Assembly (NCBI GenBank): GCA_004151065.3
Contig: NWUY0300010545.1
Span: 1-13,489 of the forward strand
DNA length: 13,489 nucleotides
Direction of reading: 5' to 3'
DNA from: Larix sibirica
Lineage: Eukaryota; Streptophyta; Pinopsida; Pinales; Pinaceae
Under the pieces are notes generated by a model. It had not been told where the DNA came from, made no database searches, and saw only the letters and a list, made by a program, of their open reading frames with translations. Position numbers and translations under genes: made by a program. This document shows positions 1-7,570 of this stretch, one piece after another; the first letter of the stretch is position 1, and each line of letters opens with the position of its first letter.

Positions 1-735
1 AGAAGTTTCAAAATCACAAAAAATGGCTCGAAATAAAAAATGGTGCTACTAGTATACAGAAATTTTGAAACGGAGGTAAAAACAACTATTAAAATTGACC
101 CCCCCAAAAACGAGAATAATGTTAGGTTCTTGTCAAGTTGTATAACTTGTTTGAGATGGATGGGTGGATGACTGATGGTTTTGGGAGCTTTGAAGGTGGT
201 GGCCTTGGGCACCACTTGCCATTTTTCCCAGGATGATGGTGAGCAGATCGGTTCACTGCCTTTGGCGTAGGCACCTTGCGGGGGTTTCCTTAGACAAATT
301 CAACCAAGTATATGTGGAAGCATTTTAATGGACCATGAAGTGGTGTTGTAGTTGGGTGTTGAGTTTTGAAAGGGAGTTCAGTAGCAAGTTTACAAAGGTG
401 AGGACTTTGCATAGTTTTGGAAGACTTGCACGAGGAAAACTGAAATGTGGAAGGGAAAACATAGTTTTGGCTTGAGGGAGTTCAGTCTCATGGTGGTTGA
501 GCAAGATGGTTGGACTAGATACCAACCAGTTCGTCACATGGGGGTATATAATGAATGGAGGCTTGATATGATTGGATGAGTACCGTGACAATAGTAGGTC
601 AAGCAAGTGCATTTGTTGGAAGGGATTTCTTAGAAAGACACGATTGTAGCAACAGTTGACAATGGCGACATTTGCAACAATTAGTTCCGAGTGCAGCATA
701 CATCTTGGAGACGTTGTTGAGGGTAGCAACAATTT
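1..735. other. No gene recognised
   Basis: I see no supportable gene here. The first 120 bases are AT-rich with a C7 run near 103. The rest is mixed in composition and has stops in all frames at intervals too short for a gene. If the purine tract and LTR start just to the right are real, this stretch should contain the decayed 3' end of a retrotransposon pol, and the frame that ends in a TAA overlapping the LTR start is open for about 35 codons. I could not match that frame to integrase or chromodomain sequence. Confidence 0.4.
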
Positions 736-1800
736 GGAGTGGGGGAGGATGTAACGACCTTGGCGAGGATGCACCTTGACAAACTAACGTCACCTGTGAA
801 AGCTTAGGATGGGGCTTTCCCAAGACACCAAGACGGGCTTGGCCACTCAACTTGGATCCTTTTGCATCATCCTTGGGCATGTGGGAAGCCTGAGCATGTA
901 GTAGACACAAGAAGCATTGGGGGGCAAGAGGCATTGTGGGATTCGACATATCTGGCAGTGGACGCATCGACGGGAACACGACTTGGGAGCTCAGCAACAA
1001 AAGGCATGCCTAGCCAAGCGAGTGGATGCGCGAGCGTTTACTGGCGAAGCTGCAAGTGTGAGTGGGCACGTCACTAGGAATTGGGGCGTGCACCCACACA
1101 AAAGATACCCAAGGCATGAAGGCATGGGCACATGTGAGCAATATGAGTGGGTGGAACACGTTGACTGGAAAGCAAGTGAGGCACGTGCCCAAAGAATGTG
1201 GAACACCCAAGTGAAGTGGAAGTCGTTTAAGGCATGGAAAGGATGGGCACACTAGTTGTGTGGACTAGAAAGTGGACAAACGCGCATTAGTAGAAAAGGA
1301 TGCTAACTTGATAGGTATGCGACCACACTTGGGTCACATCCACAAATGAGATGGGCGATGCTACATATACTTGGCAGGAGTTCAAAGAAAAGACATAAAT
1401 CCAAGTGTGGATGGTGGAGCACTAAGTCAGAGCAACTCGCGGTGCTAAATCAGGTGGTCACAGTCTTGCAGGGGAAGACTTGGGCTAGTGCATGGACTAG
1501 TGCAGACTTCGTGCAGAAGACAGGAGCTACAAGTGGTGACCCTGCAGCGGCTTCAAGAATAAACACGCAAAAGAGAAGTGCAACATGCAATTCTTGAGGT
1601 TTCTTGAGAGCTATCTGGTGGGCACTCTCTCGGGTGGTTTGTCTGTGGACACCCCCAAATTGATGTAACTTGTAATCTTCTCTTATATTAGGGATGCTTG
1701 GCTCGGGGTTCCACCTCCACTATAATCTTGTGTCTCTTTGCGTATTTTTCTAAGTGTTGAAATGGTTAAGTGTTAACTGTGAAATTGGCTAAGTAAGATA
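736..1800 (+). mobile_element. Possible LTR preceded by polypurine tract (3' end uncertain)
   Basis: The purine-only stretch at 736-749 is followed directly by TGTAACGACC at 750. This combination is typical of the polypurine tract and the TG start of the 3' LTR in plant Ty3/gypsy elements. The following kilobase is richer in G and C than its surroundings and holds no protein match. It contains ACGT-core sites, including a perfect palindrome GGCACGTGCC at 1180-1189 with a G-box at 1182-1187, and CACGTCA at 1067-1073. A stretch at about 1665-1740 (TGTAACTTGTAATC, then a CT-rich tail) resembles the R/U5 part of such LTRs. No CA end, target-site duplication or second LTR could be found, so the right border is a guess. 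Confidence 0.35.
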
Positions 1801-1974
1801 AGTGCACAAGATAAAAAGTGTTAAAGTGTTCTGTAGGTTAGGTGTAGTCTTTCGGGCTGCCAACTCGGGTTGGTCTCGCCACCGACTAGGGGAGTTCTAG
1901 GTAGTGCCGCATGGAACACCAGAAGGAAAAATAAACTTAGTTTTTTTAGTCGGGCTGGTGCAGCCCCGTGACAA

Positions 1975-2047
1975 GAGCAAACTTTGAGGGATGGGAATCG
2001 ATTTTCCAAGCAGAGCAAACTTTGAGGAATGGGAATCATTTTCCAAG
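1975..2047. repeat. Imperfect tandem duplication, about 36 bp x2
   Basis: The unit at 1975-2010 is repeated at 2013-2047. It differs by one G-to-A change and one deleted base. The unit begins GAGCAAACTTTGAGG and ends TTTTCCAAG. It lies just right of the possible LTR, in DNA without a recognised gene. Confidence 0.85.
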
Positions 2048-2216
2048 GCATAAGAATCATTAGACCTCCAAGCATGGAATTAGAAATTGTAATAACAATA
2101 ACAATAGAGCATGAAATGAAATCAAGTAATTAGTATAACCTAAAGGTCATTAACGCATAGGTTACCACCATACATGGTTTAGTGACTTGATATAAAATCT
2201 ACATCATGTTGCCTAG

Positions 2217-2385
2217 TCTCATTGATGCTAGGGAGTTTATATTTGCAAGGTGGGAATCTCACGTATGGTCTTATCGAAGCATCCACACTTTCTCATTGAT
2301 GCTAGTGTGTTTAGATTTTCAAGGTGGGAATCTCAAGTAGACGATATGTTCATAAGTATGGTCTTTTCAAAGCATTCTCACTTTC
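2217..2385. repeat. Imperfect tandem duplication, 75 and 95 bp units
   Basis: Two units (about 2217-2291 and 2291-2385) share the start TCTCATTGATGCTAG, a core AAGGTGGGAATCTCA and the end TATGGTCTT...CAC. The second unit carries about 20 extra bases after the core. A diverged single copy of the core lies at 12820-12862. In both places a gag relic follows on the + strand, so this is probably an untranslated part of the same retrotransposon family. Confidence 0.7.
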
Positions 2386-2624
2386 ATGAAAATATAGAAG
2401 AATGAGAGAGGACTTTAGGGAAGAGAATGAAGAACCAAAGCTTGAAAAAGGGGACTCTAGTAACCAATCTTCTCAACACTTTATTAAAGTAGAAAAGGAG
2501 GTTCAGCTCAAGCCCTACGAGAGTCAAGTACATGCAATTAAGTTGAAGCAATAGTTGTAACAAATAGAAGTCAATTTCCATGTGCATAATGTATGACAAG
2601 AGCATAAAATAGTTTTTCTACAGT

Positions 2625-3470
2625 CAAATTAGAAAGTCATGCATAGACTTGGTGGGAAGTTTATATTGAGACCTTTAGGATGGAGGAAGATCCACCAATA
2701 ATTAAGTTGGGTGTATTCAAAAACCACCTCAAATCCTAATGTTACCCTATCATTTCAAAAGAGCACTATTTGATCAGTGGAATTATTATTGGAAAAGGCA
2801 CGTACAAAGTGTACAAGGGTACACTATAGAGTTCTAGAAGCAATCCATTCAACCAGGGATCTCTCCCAAGATCCCAAATATGCTAATCAAGTACTCAAGT
2901 GGCATTTATAGTGACATAAGGAGGCAAGTTATGCTATTAAGTCCCAAGATCATAAATGAGAACTATGCACAAACCAATAGGGTAAATTTGACAAGAGAAA
3001 GGGGCTACCAAGTGATTCAAAGCAGTTTGACTAGAAGGGAGCTCCCAATAAGGGTGAAAAGAAGAAGGGGAAAGGGAAACATGCATAGATGATCACCATT
3101 TCACATGTGTGCAATGACACTCACAAATATTATGACCATTGCAACATTTATGGTCATACCAAAGAAAAGTGGTGGAACTTGTATTTGGAGGTAAATATCA
3201 AGAACTGTATGTAGAATGTCTTAGAAGAAGGATCTCCTAGGTGTGGGTGAAAGAAGGGAGACAGAAAGAGACTCATATCTAGACGAGAAAATTTTCTACA
3301 CAATGGTGCAGAAGAGGTGAATGGAAGTATCCTCCATCACAAAGAGGAGAAGGAAATGACAAAGTTGTTCCATATCAAGATTCAAAACAAGAATAAGATA
3401 GATCCTTTGTTTGTTTTTGGTACATTTTTTGTGGATCATGATCACAGATTGGTACATTTTTTTGTGGATC
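2625..3470 (+). pseudogene. Ty3/gypsy gag-to-protease relic
   Basis: This is a decayed retrotransposon gag followed by the beginning of the protease region. In order, broken frames give a TWWE-like gag motif at about 2645, then SVQGYTIEF at about 2805-2830. After these comes the conserved gag tail with IKYSSGIYSDIRRQVML at 2884-2934, which matches the usual plant gypsy pattern of one conserved Tyr/Leu-Gly-Gly-Leu-like block. A zinc-knuckle remnant YYDHCNIYGHTKEKWW follows at about 3127-3175. The protease lead-in LFHIKIQNKNKIDPLF lies at about 3364-3411. Several stops and frame changes separate the blocks. In the knuckle the first Cys is Tyr and the last is Trp, so zinc binding would be lost. 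The relic is opposite in strand to the pol relic at 3580-4890, so the two are not one collinear element. The similarity is recognised by eye from family patterns, not by a search. Confidence 0.72.
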
Positions 3471-3539
3471 GATATGCCACTAATATTTTGAATAAACTTT
3501 CACAAATATGCCACTAATATTTTGGATGAACTTTCAATA
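3417..3539. repeat. Two adjacent short tandem duplications
   Basis: TTGGTACATTTTTTGTGGATC at 3417-3437 recurs at 3449-3470 with one more T in the run. Directly after it a 34-bp unit at 3472-3505 (ATATGCCACTAATATTTTG...) recurs at 3506-3539 with a few changes. The block lies at the point where the gag/protease relic stops being readable, so the duplications may mark slippage or repair at the breakpoint. Confidence 0.8.
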
Positions 3540-3579
3540 AAAACTTGCCAAACCATAAAAAATTTTACTTAGAAAATGT

Positions 3580-4890
3580 TGTTGAGCATTGAGCATTCAA
3601 CAATCACATTCACTTACTCTAGATCCATCTTCATACCATCTTGGGAAATCACAAGCCTATGTAAAACAACTCTTGCTACATGAAAACATGTTTCTTGAGA
3701 TTAATCAACAACTCCATTTGTAATCACTTCAAACCTTGTGTCACATCCACGATATGTTCTTTTGTCCTGCTAAAATTAGAATGTCATTAACATAAACCAC
3801 TAAAATGTTTCCAAATAAGGTTTCAATACCTCATTCATTAGTCTCATTAATGTATTGGGTGCATTTGCAAGTCCAAATGGCATAACCAACCACCCATATA
3901 GTTCTTTTGTCTTAAAAGTTGATTTCCATCCATCAAATTCACAAATCCTTATCCGATCGTATCCACTTTTCATATCAATCAAAATACCTGATACCACTCA
4001 AACAATCCATTATATCTCCATAAGAAGTAAAGGGAACCTACATCATTATTTTGTTTATGGCTCTCGAATCCATGCACATCTTCCATTCACCCTCTTTCTT
4101 CGGTGCAAGTACAACATTTATTGCACATAGGTTTAATATCTCTCTAATCAATCCTCTATCTACTAACTCCCAACCTTGGTGAGTATTCTCTTATCTCTCA
4201 CAAGCATTAATGTATGAGGAGCTTTGTTTGGAAGATGTGATCCAAGAATCAAGTCAATTTGATGAGAAATGCATCTTGCTGATGGGAATACTATTGGCAT
4301 ATGCTTTAAATTATGTCTCTAAATTCTTCAAGCAACTTACAGATTGGTCATGGAACAACATTCTTCTCTATTGGAACAACATCTTTGGGAAAGACTACCA
4401 AACAAAATTTGATCATTTTAGCTTCATTTCAAAATTGCTTGCTAAAACAAAATTTAAATATCACCTTATTGTTGTAGCCTTCAATTTCCTCTTTCATTGG
4501 CAACAATTCAAAATTATTTCCTTCCTTCCCAATCTGATAGGTGTTTTTCTTCCCATCATGAACAACATCCCTTTCAAATCACAAAGCTCTTCCCATCATG
4601 AACAACATCCCTTTCAAATCACAAAGCTCTTCCTAACAAAATGCGGTAATCATCTATTGACAACACATCACAAATAACCTCACCATAATAAATTATTTCC
4701 TAATCTAAAAACTAATTAGACATTGCTATGCAACCATGAAACCTAATAAATTATAAGCACTAAGATGTGGTATACATTTCAAATTTAGCTTCTTGATTAC
4801 TTTAGTAGAAACCATGTTTTTTTGTATTACAACTATGAACAATAAAAAAACATTTACCTCCATCCTTACAATTGGTTTTGAAGATAGTCT
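3580..4890 (-). pseudogene. Ty3/gypsy pol relic: protease to reverse transcriptase
   Basis: Reading the minus strand, broken frames give the retroviral-type protease region (about 4890-4640): IFKTNCKDGG, a position where D-S/T-G-S is expected but HSCN is seen, then NMVSTKV, and IDDYRILLGRAL just before the 40-bp duplication. A linker follows with QIDLILGSHLPNKAPH at about 4260-4210. The reverse transcriptase comes next: ELVDRGLIREI and VVLAPKKEGEWKMCMDSRAIN (about 4180-4060), the domain-A block [11 protein letters not shown] (3980-3940), [16 protein letters not shown] (3905-3860), and the catalytic box in a shifted frame as YVND instead of the usual YxDD (about 3800-3790). The last readable part, LVISQDGMKMD, ends near 3600. 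RNase H and integrase are not seen. Many stops and at least four frame changes make it a clear pseudogene. The long + strand reading frame across 4210-4677 is its antisense. Confidence 0.85.
4548..4627. repeat. Perfect 40-bp tandem duplication x2
   Basis: The unit 4548-4587 is repeated without change at 4588-4627, and the first six bases of a third copy follow. It lies inside the gypsy pol relic, over the GRxx...D-V-x-H-D-G segment just after the protease. Because 40 is not a multiple of three it shifts the reading frame. The perfect identity shows it arose well after the element began to decay. Confidence 0.95.
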
Positions 4891-5700
4891 TATGCTATGA
4901 AGGGTTTTTGTTTTCTTGCATCTTCTTTGGGTTCAACAAAACTCTTTGAACATAAAATTCTCACATTCTCAATGAACTTCAGACACATTAATTTCCGCAT
5001 AGTCTAAAAGTTCTACGATTTCGAACCGAAAAAAATGATTTTTCAGGCACAATTTTGAAAAAATCTTGCATAAATTTTAAAAAATCCTGGTTACAACTGT
5101 CAAGCTATGAAATTTTGGGTGCCCCAAGGGTTTTTGATGGTGTTAGATTCATTTCTACCATCAAAATTGCCATTAAAACATTGTTAAATTAATATTTTGC
5201 GAAAAAAAATTACTGAATTCAGTGAGTCTTGGAAAAATTATCGAATTTTTAGACAACTCCATTGCTTTCCACCACCGAATATTTTTCTCCAATCAAATCA
5301 CATGAGTTTAGCTTCTTATCTTCTCGATATCCATGTCTTTTGTTGGAATCATAACCACCTCTAAAATTCTTATTTCAAAATATCCAATAGCATCTTCTTC
5401 TTTTCTTTCAGTTAATTGTCCTATCCTCTTTATCTTGTTCCTTACATCCTTTTCTTTCATTGGATTGTCCTCTTTCTACAAATTGCTTTCCTCTTCATCT
5501 TGTTCCTTATTTCTTCCTAGACATTTTCTCTGGCAAATTGGTGAAACTCCTACACTTACCAAACATTCATCAAAGTTACTTGAATTTGGATGTTAAATTT
5601 CAAATCATTAACATTTACAATGGGTTCAACACTCTCAATATTTTTCCTTGACAGAATTTACGAACTGCAGAACTCTTTGTATACTCCTAAGCATTTCTTT
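4890..5700. other. No confident gene; AT-rich
   Basis: Read on the minus strand this is where the gag of the neighbouring gypsy pol relic would be expected. The frames near 5330-5600 are rich in Lys, Glu and Arg, but I could not align them with gag. A run of short A- and T-tracts fills 5000-5260. An imperfect duplication sits at 5401-5516. Nothing else can be supported. Confidence 0.4.
5401..5516. repeat. Imperfect tandem duplication in CT-rich DNA
   Basis: TTTCTTTCA...ATTGTCCT...CTTTATCTTGTTCCTTA at 5401-5450 recurs at 5451-5516. The second copy has about 16 extra bases in its middle. The strand asymmetry (pyrimidines on the + strand) is strong throughout. Confidence 0.6.
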
Positions 5701-5954
5701 CTCTCTGTCTAAGATTACATAACTATCTCAGCAAAATCAAAGCAAAATATAACAAGCATGAGATCCAATCTCTGATTTTTTCTCCTTTCCATTTGGCTGT
5801 CTCTTCAATTGCATATATCTCACCACAATGAGGCAAGAACTCACATTCTTTTACCATAGACTTGTAGATCATCACCACGTCTAAAACATTGTCCTGTAAA
5901 TTGAATTGAATTTTTATGATTTGCGTATGCAGAATCACAGGTTTATCAAGGACG

Positions 5955-6025
5955 GTCTTGGATCAGCATATCCATAGTTTCGTGGTTTTTGCCCAGGTGA
6001 CTTGGGTTTAAATCCTGAGAACTGA
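5955..6025 (+). pseudogene. Decayed tRNA-Glu relic (3' half clear)
   Basis: From about 5982 to 6025 the sequence follows the 3' half of the intact tRNA-Glu at 6589 base for base: anticodon arm, variable region, T arm and 3' acceptor strand. The changes are almost all C-to-T or G-to-A, plus one A-to-G. The TTC anticodon reads TTT followed by G where the gene has TTCA. The T-arm sequence GGGTTTAAATCC still resembles a B box, but stem pairs are lost. The 5' half (5955-5981) is only weakly alignable. The pattern suggests an old tRNA copy decayed by cytosine deamination rather than a functional gene. Confidence 0.7.
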
Positions 6026-6124
6026 ACTGATTTTAATATATATTTTGAATATCTTTATGTATTATTTCAAACATAAACTGAAGAGTAAGAAAGTGAAGAT
6101 CACATATTGGAAAGGACGGTAGCT

Positions 6125-6141
6125 GCTGGAATAGCTCAGTT

Positions 6142-6174
<33 letters not shown>

Positions 6175-6198
6175 GAGGTTCAAGCCCTCCTTCGAGCG
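6125..6198 (+). tRNA. trnN-GTT: tRNA-Asn (anticodon GTT)
   Basis: A 74-nt cloverleaf of plant nuclear type. The acceptor 5' strand is GCTGGAA, the D arm includes AGCTCAGTTGGTTAGAGC, and the anticodon stem TGTGG/CCACA encloses CTGTTAA with anticodon GTT at 6159-6161. The T arm is GGAGG-TTCAAGC-CCTCC. The discriminator is G at 6198. A T-run at 6202-6205 can serve as the RNA polymerase III stop. One oddity: acceptor position 4 (G, 6128) faces G at 6194, where this tRNA family normally has T and a G-T wobble, so one acceptor pair is missing. There is no intron. It is probably a real gene or a very recent copy. Confidence 0.92.
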
Positions 6199-6201
6199 GA
6201 T

Positions 6202-6205
6202 TTTG
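6202..6205 (+). terminator. Pol III T-run after tRNA-Asn
   Basis: TTTT begins four bases after the discriminator of tRNA-Asn, and a second TTTT follows at 6207-6210. This is the usual form of an RNA polymerase III terminator. Confidence 0.6.
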
Positions 6206-6242
6206 TTTTACGTTACAGGAAAATGGAAATAGGAAGGGTATG

Positions 6243-6488
6243 CATTTCAATTCGGCAATGCATGGATGGATACAAACAAGTTTCATAAAAACCTGAAGCC
6301 ATGTGGATTATAAACCAAAAAGTGATAAGTATCAATCACGGTGATTAAACACACATAAATCAAAAAGTGATAAGTATTTGCCTATTTTGAAATGGAAATG
6401 GAGTTGGATATTATAGTAACTAGAAGCCACATTTCAATTCAGCAATGCATGAATGGATACAAACAAGTTTCATAAAAACCTGAAGCCA
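6243..6488 (+). repeat. 59-bp direct repeat pair between tRNA-like sequences
   Basis: 6243-6301 and 6430-6488 are 59 bp each and differ at two positions, both G in the first copy and A in the second. The first copy starts 45 bases after tRNA-Asn. The second runs directly into the tRNA-Met-like relic. Between them CAAAAAGTGATAAGTAT occurs twice without change (6316-6332 and 6361-6377). The arrangement points to segmental duplication of the spacer within a tRNA cluster. Confidence 0.92.
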
Positions 6489-6554
6489 CATCTGGTGCAG
6501 GATATCAGAAAAGGATCTTAATCTGAGGACGCGAGTTTTAAACCATCAACATAC
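6488..6554 (+). pseudogene. Decayed elongator tRNA-Met-like relic
   Basis: TGGTGCAG at about 6494 matches the D-arm side of plant elongator tRNA-Met (TGGCGCAG). TAATCTGAGGACGCGAG followed by TTTTAAACC matches its anticodon-3' and T-arm region. The CAT anticodon is lost, because two or so bases are missing just before TAATCTGA. The T loop TTCGAA has become TTTTAAA, again the C-to-T and G-to-A changes expected at a methylated CpG. The acceptor stem is not recognisable. I matched it by eye to the known family sequence. A chance match of the two blocks in the right order and spacing is unlikely but not excluded. Confidence 0.55.
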
Positions 6555-6588
6555 GTAATAATTGTGGGTTATGAACTGTTAATATATA

Positions 6589-6662
6589 TCCGTTGTCGTC
6601 TAGTCCGGTTAGGATACCTGGTTTTCACCCAGGCGACCCGGGTTCAAATCCCGGCAACGGAA
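6589..6662 (+). tRNA. trnE-TTC: tRNA-Glu (anticodon TTC)
   Basis: The cloverleaf is complete. The acceptor TCCGTTG/CAACGGA pairs fully (6589-6595 with 6655-6661), with A at 6662 as the discriminator. The D arm contains GTCTAGTCCGGTTAGGAT. The anticodon stem CCTGG/CCAGG encloses TTTTCAC with anticodon TTC at 6624-6626. The T arm CCGGG-TTCAAAT-CCCGG is fully paired and forms a good B box. A TATA-like AATATATAT lies immediately upstream (6581-6589). The nearest T-run is TTTTT at 6684-6688. There is no intron. All stems pair, so this looks functional. It provides the reference for the relic at 5955-6025. Confidence 0.95.
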
Positions 6663-6683
6663 ATTGTTGGTCTCTGTGACTCA

Positions 6684-6688
6684 TTTTT
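6684..6688 (+). terminator. Pol III T-run after tRNA-Glu
   Basis: TTTTT about 22 bases after the tRNA-Glu 3' end is the first run of four or more T on the sense strand, and is the probable polymerase III stop. Confidence 0.5.
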
Positions 6689-6720
6689 CGCAAATTTGGA
6701 GCATGGAGGGATGAGAATAA

Positions 6721-6787
6721 TCAATCGATCGTTTTTCCCCAATCTGGGTTGAATTCAATCGATCGTTTTTCCCAATCTGGGTTGAAT
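6721..6787. repeat. 34/33-bp tandem duplication
   Basis: TCAATCGATCGTTTTTCCCC...GTTGAAT at 6721-6754 is repeated at 6755-6787 with one C fewer in the C-run. The copies are otherwise identical, so the event is recent. Confidence 0.95.
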
Positions 6788-6913
6788 TTGAATAATCTTG
6801 CTTGACTTATTATTTGTAAGGCTCTTTTTTCCATGTCGGTAGAGCGGTCAATTCAAAGGGGTTGATTTAAAATAGATTTATATAATTGCAATCTTAAATT
6901 ATTGATGTTATGA

Positions 6914-7190
6914 GTTGGATCGGGTGTTCTAAAGGTGGCTCTTATCTGTGGCATTGATTCCATAAGAATATTTGGTGACTCCTTGGTTATTGTCAAATGG
7001 GCCAACAAGATGTTTCAACTAGATAATGTTTTTATTCAACACTAGTGTCAGAGAATTATTGATTTGATGAACAGATTCCTTGACCTTACCATTGAGCACA
7101 CATACAGAGAAAATAATGACGTTGCAGATTCCTTGTCTAAAGAAGCTTTAGATGGCGACCCCGGTTTTCTCCTTTGGGAAGAATGGGACT
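6914..7190 (+). pseudogene. LINE RNase H-like domain, C-terminal half
   Basis: This fragment matches the second half of the RNase H domain found at the 3' end of plant LINE ORF2 proteins. It reads LKVALICGIDSIRIFGDS (about 6930-6984), which holds one catalytic Asp in the GDS motif. VKWANKMFQLDNVFIQH follows, then an in-frame TAG at 7043-7045 where a Trp (TGG) is usual, then DLMNRFLDLTIEHTYRENN. ENNDVADSLSKEAL at about 7108-7150 carries the last catalytic Asp. The N-terminal half with the first two acidic residues is missing. The domain is on the + strand, opposite to the LINE body that begins at about 7187, and its end merges with the broken end of that body. The + strand frame from 7064 to 7315 therefore fuses RNase H sense codons to antisense codons of the LINE. 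Confidence 0.82.
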
Positions 7191-7570
7191 TTTTTGTTAA
7201 AAAGAAGCCATATAAAACATCATATTTTTACAGGAAGCTTCCATTTCCACAAACCAGTGTACCACCATTTTCTTTGACCATTTATATGACTTTCAACAAT
7301 AGTCAAATAAGCTGAGCTTGCAGTAACTTGACCATTTCTTGAGTTTTTTGCCCATTTTAACTTATCCTGCTCCATAGAAAGTCGAACACTTGCCAGATTA
7401 AGATTTTGTGTGTACCGGTTCCATTCCTCTTCCCAACGACCAGCGAAACCAAGATTGGATGCCATGAGCCAATAAGAGCGATCAGGTACCTACTTGTTCG
7501 TTCTCTTGAATTGATTCAATGTAAAAAGACCATAGTTTGAAAAACAATTCCTTAGATCCAGTGACAAAGT
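7187..7570 (-). pseudogene. LINE ORF2 C-terminal piece, broken
   Basis: This continues the LINE ORF2 after a frame change near 7570. The region just beyond it is LTLSLDLRNCFSNYGLF, interrupted by TAG at 7492-7490. It then gives NLGFAGRWEEEWNRYTQNL and, towards the end, WWYTGLWKWKLPVKI (stop TGA at 7222-7220) followed in frame by CFIWLLFNKKV. The last two are the conserved block before the zinc-finger-like and RNase H part of plant LINEs. The coding match ends at about 7187, where the RNase H fragment on the other strand begins. Some 250 or more residues expected between these blocks in an intact element are absent. Confidence 0.8.

Noticed and set aside
599-1000. 133-codon minus-strand open frame
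   Set aside because: It crosses the purine tract and start of the possible LTR. It has no domain and a Cys/Leu/Pro-rich composition as expected of antisense of purine-rich DNA.
862-1255. Two overlapping + strand frames of 71 and 112 codons
   Set aside because: They lie inside the possible LTR, contain word-like repeats (GGCATG, GGCAC) and show no family pattern.
3417-3539. Could the short repeats be a CRISPR or satellite array
   Set aside because: Only two units of each repeat, directly adjacent, without spacers; the host is clearly a eukaryote.
4210-4677. 155-codon + strand open frame
   Set aside because: The minus strand of the same bases encodes the protease-RT linker of a gypsy relic with clear motifs, so this frame is antisense. 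Its length is partly due to the 40-bp duplication.
5138-5164. Small inverted repeat GATGGT...ACCATC
   Set aside because: A 6-bp stem in AT-rich DNA is expected by chance and is not linked to any gene.
6826-6872. D-arm-like TCGGTAGAGCGG followed by GGTTGATTTAAA
   Set aside because: It resembles a tRNA A box and B box in the right order, but the distance is too short and no stem can be formed. It may be a further tRNA relic but cannot be supported.
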